Source: Micromonospora echinaurantiaca
GTDB lineage: Bacteria; Actinomycetota; Actinomycetes; Mycobacteriales; Micromonosporaceae
DNA length: 64,000 bases
Reading direction: 5' to 3'
Assembly (NCBI RefSeq): GCF_900090235.1
Contig: NZ_LT607750.1
Location: 5,323,001-5,387,000 of the forward strand
Positions 56,042 through 64,000 of the stretch are shown piece by piece; positions within the stretch are counted from its first letter, which is position 1, and each line of letters starts with the position of its first letter. The position numbers were made by a program, and so were the translations under genes. A model generated the notes under the pieces. It saw only the letters and a program-made list of their open reading frames with translations, ran no database searches and had not been told where the DNA came from.

Positions 56042-57060
56042 GCCGCTGCCCCTTCCACACTCGTGACCTCGGCGAACCGGTCGGCCGCCAACCGGGCCAC
56101 CAGCTCCGCCTCGACATTTCCGCCGGTCAGCACCACGCCGACGGTGTGGTGCCGGCCGTCGGCCGCGATCCGCAGCGCGCCGGCCAGGCCGGCCGCCCCG
56201 GACGGCTCGGCCAGCACCTTCAGCTCCAGCAGCAGCAGCCGGAACGCCGCGGCGATCTGCTCGTCGTCGACCCGGACCACCCCGCGCAGCGCGGTGCGCA
56301 GGATGGCGAACGGCAGCTCGCCCACACAGGCCGGCCGGAGCCCGTCGGCGATCGTCGGCGCCGGCGGGACCGGGGTCGGCCGGCCGGCGGCCAGGCTCCG
56401 GGCCAGCGAGTCGCAGCCGACCGGCTCCACGCCGTACAACTCGATCGGCCGGCCGGTGGCGGCGAGGCAGGCGCCGGCCGCCCCACCGCCGCCGCCGACC
56501 GGCAGCACCAGCGCGTCCAGCGGGGTGCCGGCCCGCTCGGCGTCCTCGATCAGCTCCAGGCTGGCGCTGCCCTGCCCGGCGATCACGTCCGGGTGGTCGT
56601 ACGCGTCGACGACCGGGTGGCCGGTGGCGGCGCTGATTTCGCGGGTCAACGCGAGCCGCTCCGCGGCGGTGTCGGCCAGCACGATCCGGGCCCCGGCCGC
56701 CCGCGCCCGGGCGACCTTTGTCGGCGCCGCGTCCGCCGGCAGCACCACGGTGGCGGCCAGCCCGTGCCGGCGCGCCGCCAGCGCCACCGCCACCGCGTGG
56801 TTGCCGGTGCTCTGCGCGACGACGCCGCCGTGCCCGCCGGCCGCGAGCCGGCCGACCGCCAGCGACGCGCCGCGCATCTTGTACGAGCCGCCGTGCTGGA
56901 GGTTCTCCGCCTTGATCAGCACCCGGACGCCGGCCAGCCGGTCGATCGCCGGGGAGCGCAGCACCGGGGTGCGCACCACCTGGCCGGACAGCCGGCGGGC
57001 GGCCTCCTCGACGTCGGCCCGGACCGGGACGGCCGGGGCCGGCTCATCGATGCGGGACAT
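56038..57060 (-). CDS. Threonine/serine dehydratase or serine racemase-like PLP enzyme
   Basis: A 340-residue fold-type II PLP enzyme: the PLP lysine is in HGGSYKMRGASL, the carboxylate/substrate loop STGNHAVAVALA, and the PLP phosphate loop PVGGGGGAAGACL. Threonine dehydratases and serine racemases share this layout and cannot be separated by these motifs. ATG 57060 has AAGGAG upstream. Translation is coupled to ddl. The association with ddl and vanX makes supply or removal of D-serine or pyruvate/oxobutyrate a reasonable but untested idea. Confidence 0.85.
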   Translation of the reverse strand: MSRIDEPAPAVPVRADVEEAARRLSGQVVRTPVLRSPAIDRLAGVRVLIKAENLQHGGSYKMRGASLAVGRLAAGGHGGVVAQSTGNHAVAVALAARRHGLAATVVLPADAAPTKVARARAAGARIVLADTAAERLALTREISAATGHPVVDAYDHPDVIAGQGSASLELIEDAERAGTPLDALVLPVGGGGGAAGACLAATGRPIELYGVEPVGCDSLARSLAAGRPTPVPPAPTIADGLRPACVGELPFAILRTALRGVVRVDDEQIAAAFRLLLLELKVLAEPSGAAGLAGALRIAADGRHHTVGVVLTGGNVEAELVARLAADRFAEVTSVEGAAA

Positions 57061-57224
57061 CTCGTCTCCTTCCGTCTTCGTGGTCGGCGGGCGCGGCTGG
57101 GCGCCTGGCCGTACCGGGTCGCAGGTCGGGGCGGCGCCGGTTTCCGGGCACGCCGGAGGAGGGGGTGCCGCTTCATGCGGCCCCCGCGGGGCGTCGCTGG
57201 TTGTGTGCCGGCCGGTCGGCCGGG

Positions 57225-58277
57225 TCAGTGCGGCAGTCGGACCTCGACCCGCAGGCCGCCGTACTCGGCGGGTCGGGCGGCGATGATGCCGTCGTGCGCC
57301 TGGGTGATCGAGCGGGCGATGGCCAGGCCGAGGCCCGCGCCGCCGCCGTGGCCGGTACGGTCCGCGGCCAGCCGCCGGAACGGCTCGAAGAGGCCGGCCA
57401 CCGCCTCGGCCGGCACAACCTGACCGGTGTTCACCACGGTCAGCGCGGGGGTGCCGCCGACCGCGACGGTGAGGGTGCCGCCCGGCCGGTTGTACTTGAT
57501 CGCGTTCTCCACCAGGTTGCTGACCAGGCGCTCCAGCAGCACCCGCTCGCCGGGCACCACCCGGGGTGTGAGGTGGCTGTCGATCGTCACGCCCGCCTCC
57601 CGGGCCCGGTCCTGGTAGCCGGCCAGCACTCCGGCCACGATCTCGTCGAGCCGCTGCGGCGTACGCGAGCGCAGGCCCTGGTCGCTCTCGCTGAGCGTGA
57701 GCAGCCCCTCGATCAGCCGCTCGTTGCGCTCGTTGGTCTCCAGCAGTTGGGCGGTCAGCAGCTCCAGCTGCTCACCGGTGAGCGTCCGGGCCATGCCGAC
57801 CTCGATCAGCGTCCGCTGCACCGCCAGCGGGGTGCGCAGCTCGTGCGAGGCGTTCGCGGCGAACCGCCGCTGCCCCTCGTACCCGGCGGAGATCCGCTCC
57901 ATCATCTCGTCGATGGCCCCGGTCAGCCGGGCCAGCTCGTCCCGGCCCGGCCGGCGGATCCGGTGCCCGAGGTTCTGCGGGCCGACGTGGGCGATCGGCT
58001 CGGCGAGGTCGCGCACCGGGCGCAGGCACCAGATCGCGGCGGCCCAGATCGCCACCACCGCGGCCACCAGCACCGCGAGCATGATCAACGGGTACAGGGC
58101 GACGCCGAGGTCGCGCGCCGGCTGGCACACCAGCCCCGATCCGGGCAGCGGCAGGTGGCAGAACTCCCGGCCGCGCAGCCACACCGTGGCCAGCAGCCAC
58201 TTCTCCAGGCCGGGCCGGAAGTAGCCGACGAGCAGGGCGAGCACCCCCACCAACAGGATGCGGCGGCGCGGGGTCAC
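57225..58277 (-). CDS. CutS-like sensor histidine kinase
   Basis: A 350-residue kinase with two membrane helices (near residues 7-20 and 60-85) and a short extracytoplasmic loop bearing Cys40 and Cys51 (REFCHLPLPGSGLVCQPARD). The cytoplasmic part has HAMP-like sequence, ANASHELRTPL (His near 143), NLVENAIKYN and GGGAGLGLAIARSI. The layout and partner fit the CutRS system of streptomycetes. The Cys pair suggests sensing of extracytoplasmic redox or disulfide state. GTG 58277 overlaps the regulator stop by 4 bp. Confidence 0.85.
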   Translation of the reverse strand: MTPRRRILLVGVLALLVGYFRPGLEKWLLATVWLRGREFCHLPLPGSGLVCQPARDLGVALYPLIMLAVLVAAVVAIWAAAIWCLRPVRDLAEPIAHVGPQNLGHRIRRPGRDELARLTGAIDEMMERISAGYEGQRRFAANASHELRTPLAVQRTLIEVGMARTLTGEQLELLTAQLLETNERNERLIEGLLTLSESDQGLRSRTPQRLDEIVAGVLAGYQDRAREAGVTIDSHLTPRVVPGERVLLERLVSNLVENAIKYNRPGGTLTVAVGGTPALTVVNTGQVVPAEAVAGLFEPFRRLAADRTGHGGGAGLGLAIARSITQAHDGIIAARPAEYGGLRVEVRLPH

Positions 58278-58939
58278 TCCGGGCCGCCGATCCGGTAGCC
58301 GGCCTTCGGCACGGTGTGGATGACGGCCGGCTGGCCGAGCTTCTTGCGCAGCGTCATCACGGTGACCCGGACGGCGTTGGTGAACGGGTCGGCGAACTCG
58401 TCCCAGGCCTGCTCCAGCAGTTTCTCCGCGCTGACCACCCGGCCGCCCGCGCGCATCAGCACGTGCAGCACGGCGAACTCCTTCGGGCTCAGGTTCAGCG
58501 GGTGGCCGTCCCGGGTGGCGACGTGCTGGGCCACGTCGAGCACCACCCCGTGCCGGGCCAGCACCGGCGGCAGCGCGGGCGCGGAGCGCCGGCCGAGCGC
58601 CTGCACCCGGGCGACCAGCTCGGCGAAGGCGAACGGCTTGGTCAGGTAGTCGTCGGCGCCCAGCCCGAGCCCCTCCACCCGGTCCCGAATGCCGGCCGCC
58701 GCGGTGAGCAGCAGCACCCGGGTGCCCGCGCCCGAGTCGGCGATGCTGCGGCACACCTCGTCGCCGGTGTGCCCGGGCATGTCCCGGTCCAGCACGGCCA
58801 CGTCGTAGCGGTTCACCCCGACCCGCTCCAGCGCGCCGTCACCGTCGTAGCAGACGTCGACCGCCATCGAGAAGCGGCGCAGCCCCTCGGCGACCGTGTC
58901 CGCCAGCAACCGCTCGTCGTCCGCCACCAACACCCGCAC
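58274..58939 (-). CDS. CutR-like OmpR-family response regulator
   Basis: A 221-residue regulator with receiver domain DDE (7-9), phosphorylation site Asp51 (VLDRDMPGHTGDEVC) and DDYLTKPFAFAELVARVQAL, then a winged helix with DPFTNAVRVTVMTLRKKLGQ and the KAGYRIGG end. The receiver resembles CutR/VanR-type regulators of actinomycetes. GTG 58939 (MRVLVADDERLLAD) follows GGGGAGAG. It is transcribed with the kinase and divergent from the GAF regulator, with a 237-bp gap (58940-59176). Targets are unknown; the adjacent ddl-vanX genes are candidates. Confidence 0.9.
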   Translation of the reverse strand: MRVLVADDERLLADTVAEGLRRFSMAVDVCYDGDGALERVGVNRYDVAVLDRDMPGHTGDEVCRSIADSGAGTRVLLLTAAAGIRDRVEGLGLGADDYLTKPFAFAELVARVQALGRRSAPALPPVLARHGVVLDVAQHVATRDGHPLNLSPKEFAVLHVLMRAGGRVVSAEKLLEQAWDEFADPFTNAVRVTVMTLRKKLGQPAVIHTVPKAGYRIGGPE

Positions 58940-59176
58940 GCCTGCTCTCCCCGTGGTTCCTCGCTGTCCGGGACACCGTCTCAGGCCGGAGTTAAGGGTT
59001 CTGTAAACACCGGCAGGAGCCATCCTCCACGGCGGCGATCCCGGGACAAACACTCCCGAGCCGGGCCGGAGCGCTTGCCGCCCCGGTACGCCGTCTGGGG
59101 GCGTCCGTCCCTCGTCTCCGGCGGCACTTGGCGATCGGGGGTGAGCTGCGTCACGATGGGCGCGAGGAGGTCGCCG

Positions 59177-60478
59177 ATGGCCGACCCGTGGCTCGCCCTG
59201 GAATTCGGCGTCGATCCGGCGGAGCGGATCGCGCAGGTCGGCGCCGCCCACGAGGCGTTCCTGGCCGGTGGGCCGGAGGCGGCCCGGCGTACCGACCGGC
59301 GGCTGCGGGAGGTGGTGGCGCACTCCTGGCGCCGCTCGGCGGCGCTGCTCGACCCGGAGTCCACCCCACCGGTCGAGCTGACCGACGACGCGCTGGCGAG
59401 CTACCGCGCCACCCACCCGTTGGCCCGGGTGCTGCCGCTCTTCCGCGACCTGCTCGGCGGCATCGCCCAGGACGGCGCGCACCTGATGGCGGTCTGCGAC
59501 GCCCACGGCCGGCTGCTCTGGGTGGAGGGGCATCCGGGCGTGCTCCGGCACGCCGAGCGGATGAACTTCGTGCCCGGGGCGCGCTGGGACGAGCCGCACG
59601 CCGGCACCAACGCCCCCGGCACCGCCCTGGCGATCGACCACAGCGTGCAGATCTTCGCCACCGAACACTTCAGCCGGCGGGTGCAGCGGTGGACCTGCGC
59701 CGCCGCGCCGATCCACGACCCGGCCACCGGGCGGCTGCTCGGGGCGGTCGACATCACCGGCGGCGACCATCTGGCCAACCCGCAGAGCCTGGCGCTGGTC
59801 CGGGCCACCGCCCGGGCAGCCGAGGCGCAGCTCGCCGCCGACCGGCCGGTCGAGCCGGGGGTGGCCACCGTCGCCGCGCTCGGCCGGGACGAGGCGGAGC
59901 TGCGGGTCGACGGGCGCCGGATCCGGCTCGGCCGCCGGCACAGCGAACTGCTGGTGCTGCTGCTCGACCATCCCGAGGGGCGCACCGGCGAGCAGCTCGG
60001 CCTCGACCTGTACGGCGACGACCGGCTGCACCCGGTCACCCTGCGCGCCGAGCTGTCCCGGTTGCGCCGCATCCTCGGCCCCGACCTGCTCGACTCCCGG
60101 CCGTACCGGCTGCGCGGGACCGTCCGGGCCGACTTCCGTACCGTCGGCGAACTGCTGGAGCGCGGCGATCCGGCGGGCGCGCTCGACGCGTACGCCGGAC
60201 CGCTGCTGCCCTCGTCGGACGCGCCGGGAGTGACCCGACTGCGCCGGCTGGTCGACGGCCAGCTCCGCGCGGCCGTGCTGGCCACCCGCGACCCGGCGCT
60301 GCTCGCGGCCTGGACCGCGACGCCCGCCGGCACCGACGACCTGACCGCCTGGCAGGCGCTGGCCGCGGCGTCGCCGCCGGGCGCGCCACGCCGGCCGCTC
60401 GCGCTGGCGCGGGTCGACCAGCTCTCCCGGGAGTACGACCTGCCGCGCGCAACGTTGCTGCAACGTCCCGGAAACTAG
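59177..60478 (+). CDS. GAF-domain transcriptional regulator of aldehyde dehydrogenase
   Basis: A 433-residue regulator. Residues 1-70 carry [20 protein letters not shown], typical of the AcoR/SARP-like N-terminal start; a GAF domain covers about 75-225 ([36 protein letters not shown], and [20 protein letters not shown]); there is no AAA+ or Fis domain, and a winged-helix end follows ([32 protein letters not shown]). ATG 59177 is fixed by GAGGAGG 6 nt upstream. The gene lies 43 bp before acetaldehyde dehydrogenase and DUF779, the usual partners, so it probably controls them. Its last codons contain the dyad ACGTTG-CTG-CAACGT (60452-60466). Confidence 0.85.
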   Translation: MADPWLALEFGVDPAERIAQVGAAHEAFLAGGPEAARRTDRRLREVVAHSWRRSAALLDPESTPPVELTDDALASYRATHPLARVLPLFRDLLGGIAQDGAHLMAVCDAHGRLLWVEGHPGVLRHAERMNFVPGARWDEPHAGTNAPGTALAIDHSVQIFATEHFSRRVQRWTCAAAPIHDPATGRLLGAVDITGGDHLANPQSLALVRATARAAEAQLAADRPVEPGVATVAALGRDEAELRVDGRRIRLGRRHSELLVLLLDHPEGRTGEQLGLDLYGDDRLHPVTLRAELSRLRRILGPDLLDSRPYRLRGTVRADFRTVGELLERGDPAGALDAYAGPLLPSSDAPGVTRLRRLVDGQLRAAVLATRDPALLAAWTATPAGTDDLTAWQALAAASPPGAPRRPLALARVDQLSREYDLPRATLLQRPGN

Positions 60479-60521
60479 CTTCTCCGCCGTCACCCGACCC
60501 GATCGGACGGCGGAGGTAACC

Positions 60522-62026
<1,505 letters not shown>

Positions 62027-62027
<1 letters not shown>

Positions 62028-62371
62028 TGGGTGACGTGGTGTCGGTGACGCCGGCCGCGGCCGAGCTGATCCGGTCGCTGCGGGGGCAGCACGGTCCGCT
62101 GATGTTCCACCAGTCCGGCGGCTGCTGCGACGGCAGCGCCCCGATGTGCTACCCGGCCGGCGAGTTCCGCACCGGCTCGTCCGACGTCCTGCTGGCCGCG
62201 CTCGAGATCGAAGGGGTCCCCGAGCCGGTCGAGTTCTGGATGTCCACGGCGCAGTGGGAGCTGTGGAAGCACACCACGTTGACCGTGGACGTGGTCCCCG
62301 GCCGGGGCAGCGGCTTCTCCCTGGAAGCCCCCGAGGGCGTCCGCTTCCTCATCCGCTCCCGCCTCGCCTAA
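62027..62371 (+). CDS. DUF779 domain-containing protein
   Basis: A 114-residue protein of the DUF779 family, always found with acetaldehyde dehydrogenase genes. It has AAAELIRSLRGQHGPLMFHQ and the Cys-rich SGGCCDGSAPMCYP motif, likely metal- or redox-related, then EFWMSTAQWELWKHTTLTVD. ATG at 62027 shares its A with the exaC stop (TGATG), so it is translationally coupled. Function is unproven; its constant pairing suggests an accessory role for the dehydrogenase. Confidence 0.93.
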
Positions 62372-62381
62372 CCCCCCGGTC

Positions 62382-62460
62382 CCCCGCGATCTTGCACTTT
62401 GTGCCCTAGGGATGCAACGAATGCCCGGAAAGTCGGGGCAGAAAGTGCAAGATCGCGGGG
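62382..62460. repeat. GATC-bearing palindrome 5 (bidirectional terminator)
   Basis: Perfect 19-bp arms, 62382-62400 (CCCCGCGATCTTGCACTTT) and 62442-62460, with a 41-nt loop that contains GCCCTAGG and TCGGGGCAG. It separates convergent genes and is closely related to the palindrome at 63435-63510. Confidence 0.92.
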
Positions 62461-62462
62461 AG

Positions 62463-63308
62463 CTAGGAGAGGGCGGCGCGGATGGTGGTGATGATGTGGT
62501 GGGGGCGGCGGTAGAGGTCCTGGTCGGTGAAGTAGCGCATCCGCCAGCCATTGGCGTCGAGCCAGTTCACCCGCTCCCGGTCGCGCCGAAGGCGCTCCCG
62601 GTCCAGGTGGGACATTCCGTCGTATTCGATGCCGATCCTGCGCTGCCGATAGCCCAGATCAAGCCGGTACCGGCGGATGCCGTACGAGTCGTACACCCAC
62701 AGCTGCGGCTCGGGCGGCGGCAGTCGGCCGTCGAGCAGCACCAGTCGCAGCTGGCTCTCCTGGCGACACTCCGCCCGTCCGTCCGCCAACGGCACGAGAT
62801 CGCGCGCCTGCCTCACGCCCCGCAGGGATTGGTGGGCCGGCAACTCCGCCGCCAACTCGTCGTGCGTCACCGCTCCGCACCGGAGAGCGGCGTCGAGCAC
62901 CGGCAGGGCGTCGAGCCGTCGCACGGTGCGGGTGAGGTCGACCGCGCAGCGGGCGGCCGGAACGCACGGCAGTCCGCCGACGAGAACGGGTTGCACGGGT
63001 AGGACGGAATGGTGAACGACCAGCCCGGGTAGCCGAGGTCGGGGCACATGGGGTGGCAGCTGGATGTGGATCTGGTTCTCCCGCAGCACACCGAAGCCGT
63101 GACGGCGCGCGGCACTCTGCCGGGTCAACGCAGCGCCCTCCGGCAGGCACATCAGGAGTGCCCGCAGTTCATCCTCATCCCCGCAGGGCTCGGCCGCGTA
63201 GATCCCTCTCCGCACCCGGATCAGCTCCTCCTTGCTGACCCGGGTCCGGATGCGCTTCACGGTCAGGCTCCGCAACAAGTCCTCGACGCGCCACAGCTGA
63301 GTCGCCAC
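62463..63308 (-). CDS. DUF559/Vsr-like PD-(D/E)xK protein with AbiEi-like N-terminus
   Basis: A 281-residue protein. The C-terminal 90 residues fit the DUF559/Vsr endonuclease-like fold: YRLDLGYRQRRIGIEYDGMS (Asp and Glu of the nuclease site), RDRERVNWLDANGWRMRYFT. The N-terminal half (LLRSLTVKRIRTRVSKEELI, VRRGIYAAEP) recalls the winged-helix of AbiEi antitoxin domains, as in many actinobacterial paralogues. Whether it cuts DNA is unknown. I use GTG 63308 as start; the frame opens at 63389. It is convergent with the DUF779 gene. Confidence 0.75.
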   Translation of the reverse strand: MATQLWRVEDLLRSLTVKRIRTRVSKEELIRVRRGIYAAEPCGDEDELRALLMCLPEGAALTRQSAARRHGFGVLRENQIHIQLPPHVPRPRLPGLVVHHSVLPVQPVLVGGLPCVPAARCAVDLTRTVRRLDALPVLDAALRCGAVTHDELAAELPAHQSLRGVRQARDLVPLADGRAECRQESQLRLVLLDGRLPPPEPQLWVYDSYGIRRYRLDLGYRQRRIGIEYDGMSHLDRERLRRDRERVNWLDANGWRMRYFTDQDLYRRPHHIITTIRAALS

Positions 63309-63361
63309 GCCGGGCAATATGCCGAAACCCCACCCCCGCCCGTCCCCGTCCCACCCACCCC

Positions 63362-63389
63362 TGTGGACAACCCACCCCCCTGTGGACAA
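63362..63389. promoter_or_regulatory. Two perfect DnaA-box-like sites
   Basis: TGTGGACAA at 63362-63370 and 63381-63389 is the exact complement of TTGTCCACA, the actinobacterial DnaA box. Two identical copies 19 bp apart lie in the 208-bp gap between the nuclease-like gene and agmatinase. No other site of this kind was seen nearby, so it is not an origin. Confidence 0.45.
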
Positions 63390-63434
63390 CCCCCACCACC
63401 CCCACCCCTCTGCTACACGCCACCCGCCCTTCCT

Positions 63435-63510
63435 CCGCGATCTTGCACTTCAGGCCCTAGATATGCCCGAGAAAGCCCGATAGGTCGGGGCAGGAAATGC
63501 AAGATCGCGG
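63435..63510. repeat. GATC-bearing palindrome 6
   Basis: Arms 63435-63450 (CCGCGATCTTGCACTT) and 63495-63510 pair with one mismatch around a 44-nt loop. The sequence is a diverged copy of palindrome 5 (shared GCGATCTTGCAC, GCCCTAG and GTCGGGGCAG). It follows the agmatinase stop and may end its transcript. Confidence 0.9.
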
Positions 63511-63516
63511 GGGGGG

Positions 63517-64000
63517 TCAGCGGTTGTCGAGCAGGGGTTGGCGGGGATCCCACGGCGGGCCGCCGGCGGCGTCGTGGCGGCGGCGGGCGATGGCCGACAG
63601 CGCCTCCAGCACCACCCGGTTGCCCAGGTACGCGGTGATGTCCGCGTGGTCGTACGGCGGAGCGACCTCGACCACGTCGACGCCGACCACCGGCAGCTCG
63701 TAGCAGCACCGGCGGACCGCGTCGAGCAGCTGCCGGGAGGTCAGCCCGCCCGGCTCCGGAGTGCCGGTGCCCGGCGCCATGCCCGGGTCGACCACGTCCA
63801 CGTCGACGGAGAGGAAGACCCCCTCGCACTCGTCCACCGCGACCCCGAACGCCTCGGTCAGGCACTCGTCCAGGCCGCGCGACACCAGCTCGGTCATCTC
63901 GTACGAGCGCATCCGCTGGTCCGCCATCCAGCGCAGGGTCGGCGGGTCGGGCCAGTAGCCGCGCAGGCCGATCTGGAGGAACCGGTCGCCGCGTACCGCG
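63517..64000 (-). CDS. Agmatinase/arginase family ureohydrolase (C-terminal part)
   Basis: The C-terminal 160 residues of a binuclear manganese ureohydrolase, cut by the right edge. The metal motif FLSVDVDVVDPGMAPGTGTP (SxDxDxxDP) and the VVGVDVVEVAPPYDHADITA strand are diagnostic; GGLTSRQLLDAV is the expected specificity loop. The best match by memory is agmatinase (SpeB), which turns agmatine into putrescine and urea; a related guanidinobutyrase is possible. It would feed the putrescine-GABA route encoded at 49.7-52.4 kb. Confidence 0.85.
   Translation of the reverse strand, partial: AVRGDRFLQIGLRGYWPDPPTLRWMADQRMRSYEMTELVSRGLDECLTEAFGVAVDECEGVFLSVDVDVVDPGMAPGTGTPEPGGLTSRQLLDAVRRCCYELPVVGVDVVEVAPPYDHADITAYLGNRVVLEALSAIARRRHDAAGGPPWDPRQPLLDNR

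Noticed and set aside
54881..57060. Classical vanHAX glycopeptide-resistance cluster
   Set aside because: No D-lactate dehydrogenase is present and the ligase has the D-Ala-D-Ala type omega loop, not the VanA pattern.

Overview
The window is a very GC-rich, gene-dense actinobacterial chromosome segment, most probably from Micromonospora or a close relative in the Micromonosporaceae. The evidence is gene content and order: ftsX-ftsE-prfB, secA beside an Rv3235-like gene, hpf, comF-lpqB-mtrB-mtrA, and ahcY-manA-SIS-Trm112-phosphomannomutase. This is the same neighbourhood as in mycobacteria and other actinomycetes. GTG starts and 4-bp start/stop overlaps (ATGA, GTGA) are frequent. No rRNA, tRNA or CRISPR array was seen.

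Layout. 1-2.2 kb: cell division (ftsX partial, ftsE) and release factor 2. 2.3-5.6 kb: a PadR regulator, tryptophan 2,3-dioxygenase and P5C dehydrogenase. 6-9 kb: a membrane protein, a DUF6912 protein, a small HTH protein and an Rv3235-family protein. 9.2-20.6 kb: SecA, two tandem double-GNAT acetyltransferases, the ribosome hibernation factor, and the comF-lpqB-mtrB-mtrA cell-envelope signalling operon. 20.8-28.1 kb: a five-gene overlapping operon (membrane protein, DUF4129, DUF4350, MoxR, DUF58) followed by a divergent SpoIIM/RDD pair. 28.2-28.7 kb: an internally deleted TnpB remnant. 28.9-30.3 kb: three coupled small membrane/TPR genes. 30.5-38.8 kb: S-adenosylhomocysteine hydrolase and the mannose-phosphate gene block with a CDF metal transporter. 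39-41.8 kb: endonuclease V, a proline-rich membrane protein, a TPR protein and a DinB-fold protein.

The most notable region is 41.8-48.1 kb, a polymorphic-toxin locus of type VII secretion style. It encodes a YbaB-like protein, an EspC/WXG100-like protein and a 1328-residue protein. That large protein joins a CpnT-like amino terminus, a papain-fold (Tox-PL) domain and a carboxy-terminal RelA/SpoT-like nucleotidyltransferase domain. A small overlapping gene follows and is the natural candidate for immunity. The RelA/SpoT-like end and the small gene have visibly lower GC than the rest of the locus, suggesting they were swapped in as a module. A divergent gene encodes a YwqJ-like deaminase fused to a SUKH-3 immunity domain.

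48.1-64 kb is metabolic and regulatory: three aldehyde dehydrogenases, GABA transaminase, a secreted protein with two near-identical double-psi-barrel-like repeats, an NmrA-like reductase behind a MerR-type promoter, a threonine/serine dehydratase-Ddl-VanX operon next to a CutRS-like two-component system, a GAF regulator with acetaldehyde dehydrogenase and DUF779, a DUF559-like nuclease and a partial agmatinase. Agmatinase, aminobutyraldehyde dehydrogenase and GABA transaminase together suggest arginine/putrescine catabolism to succinate.

Six long palindromes, each with GATC near the outer end of both arms, lie in or at the edges of intergenic regions. They look like a dispersed REP-like family. 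Several ordinary GC-rich bidirectional terminators sit between convergent genes.
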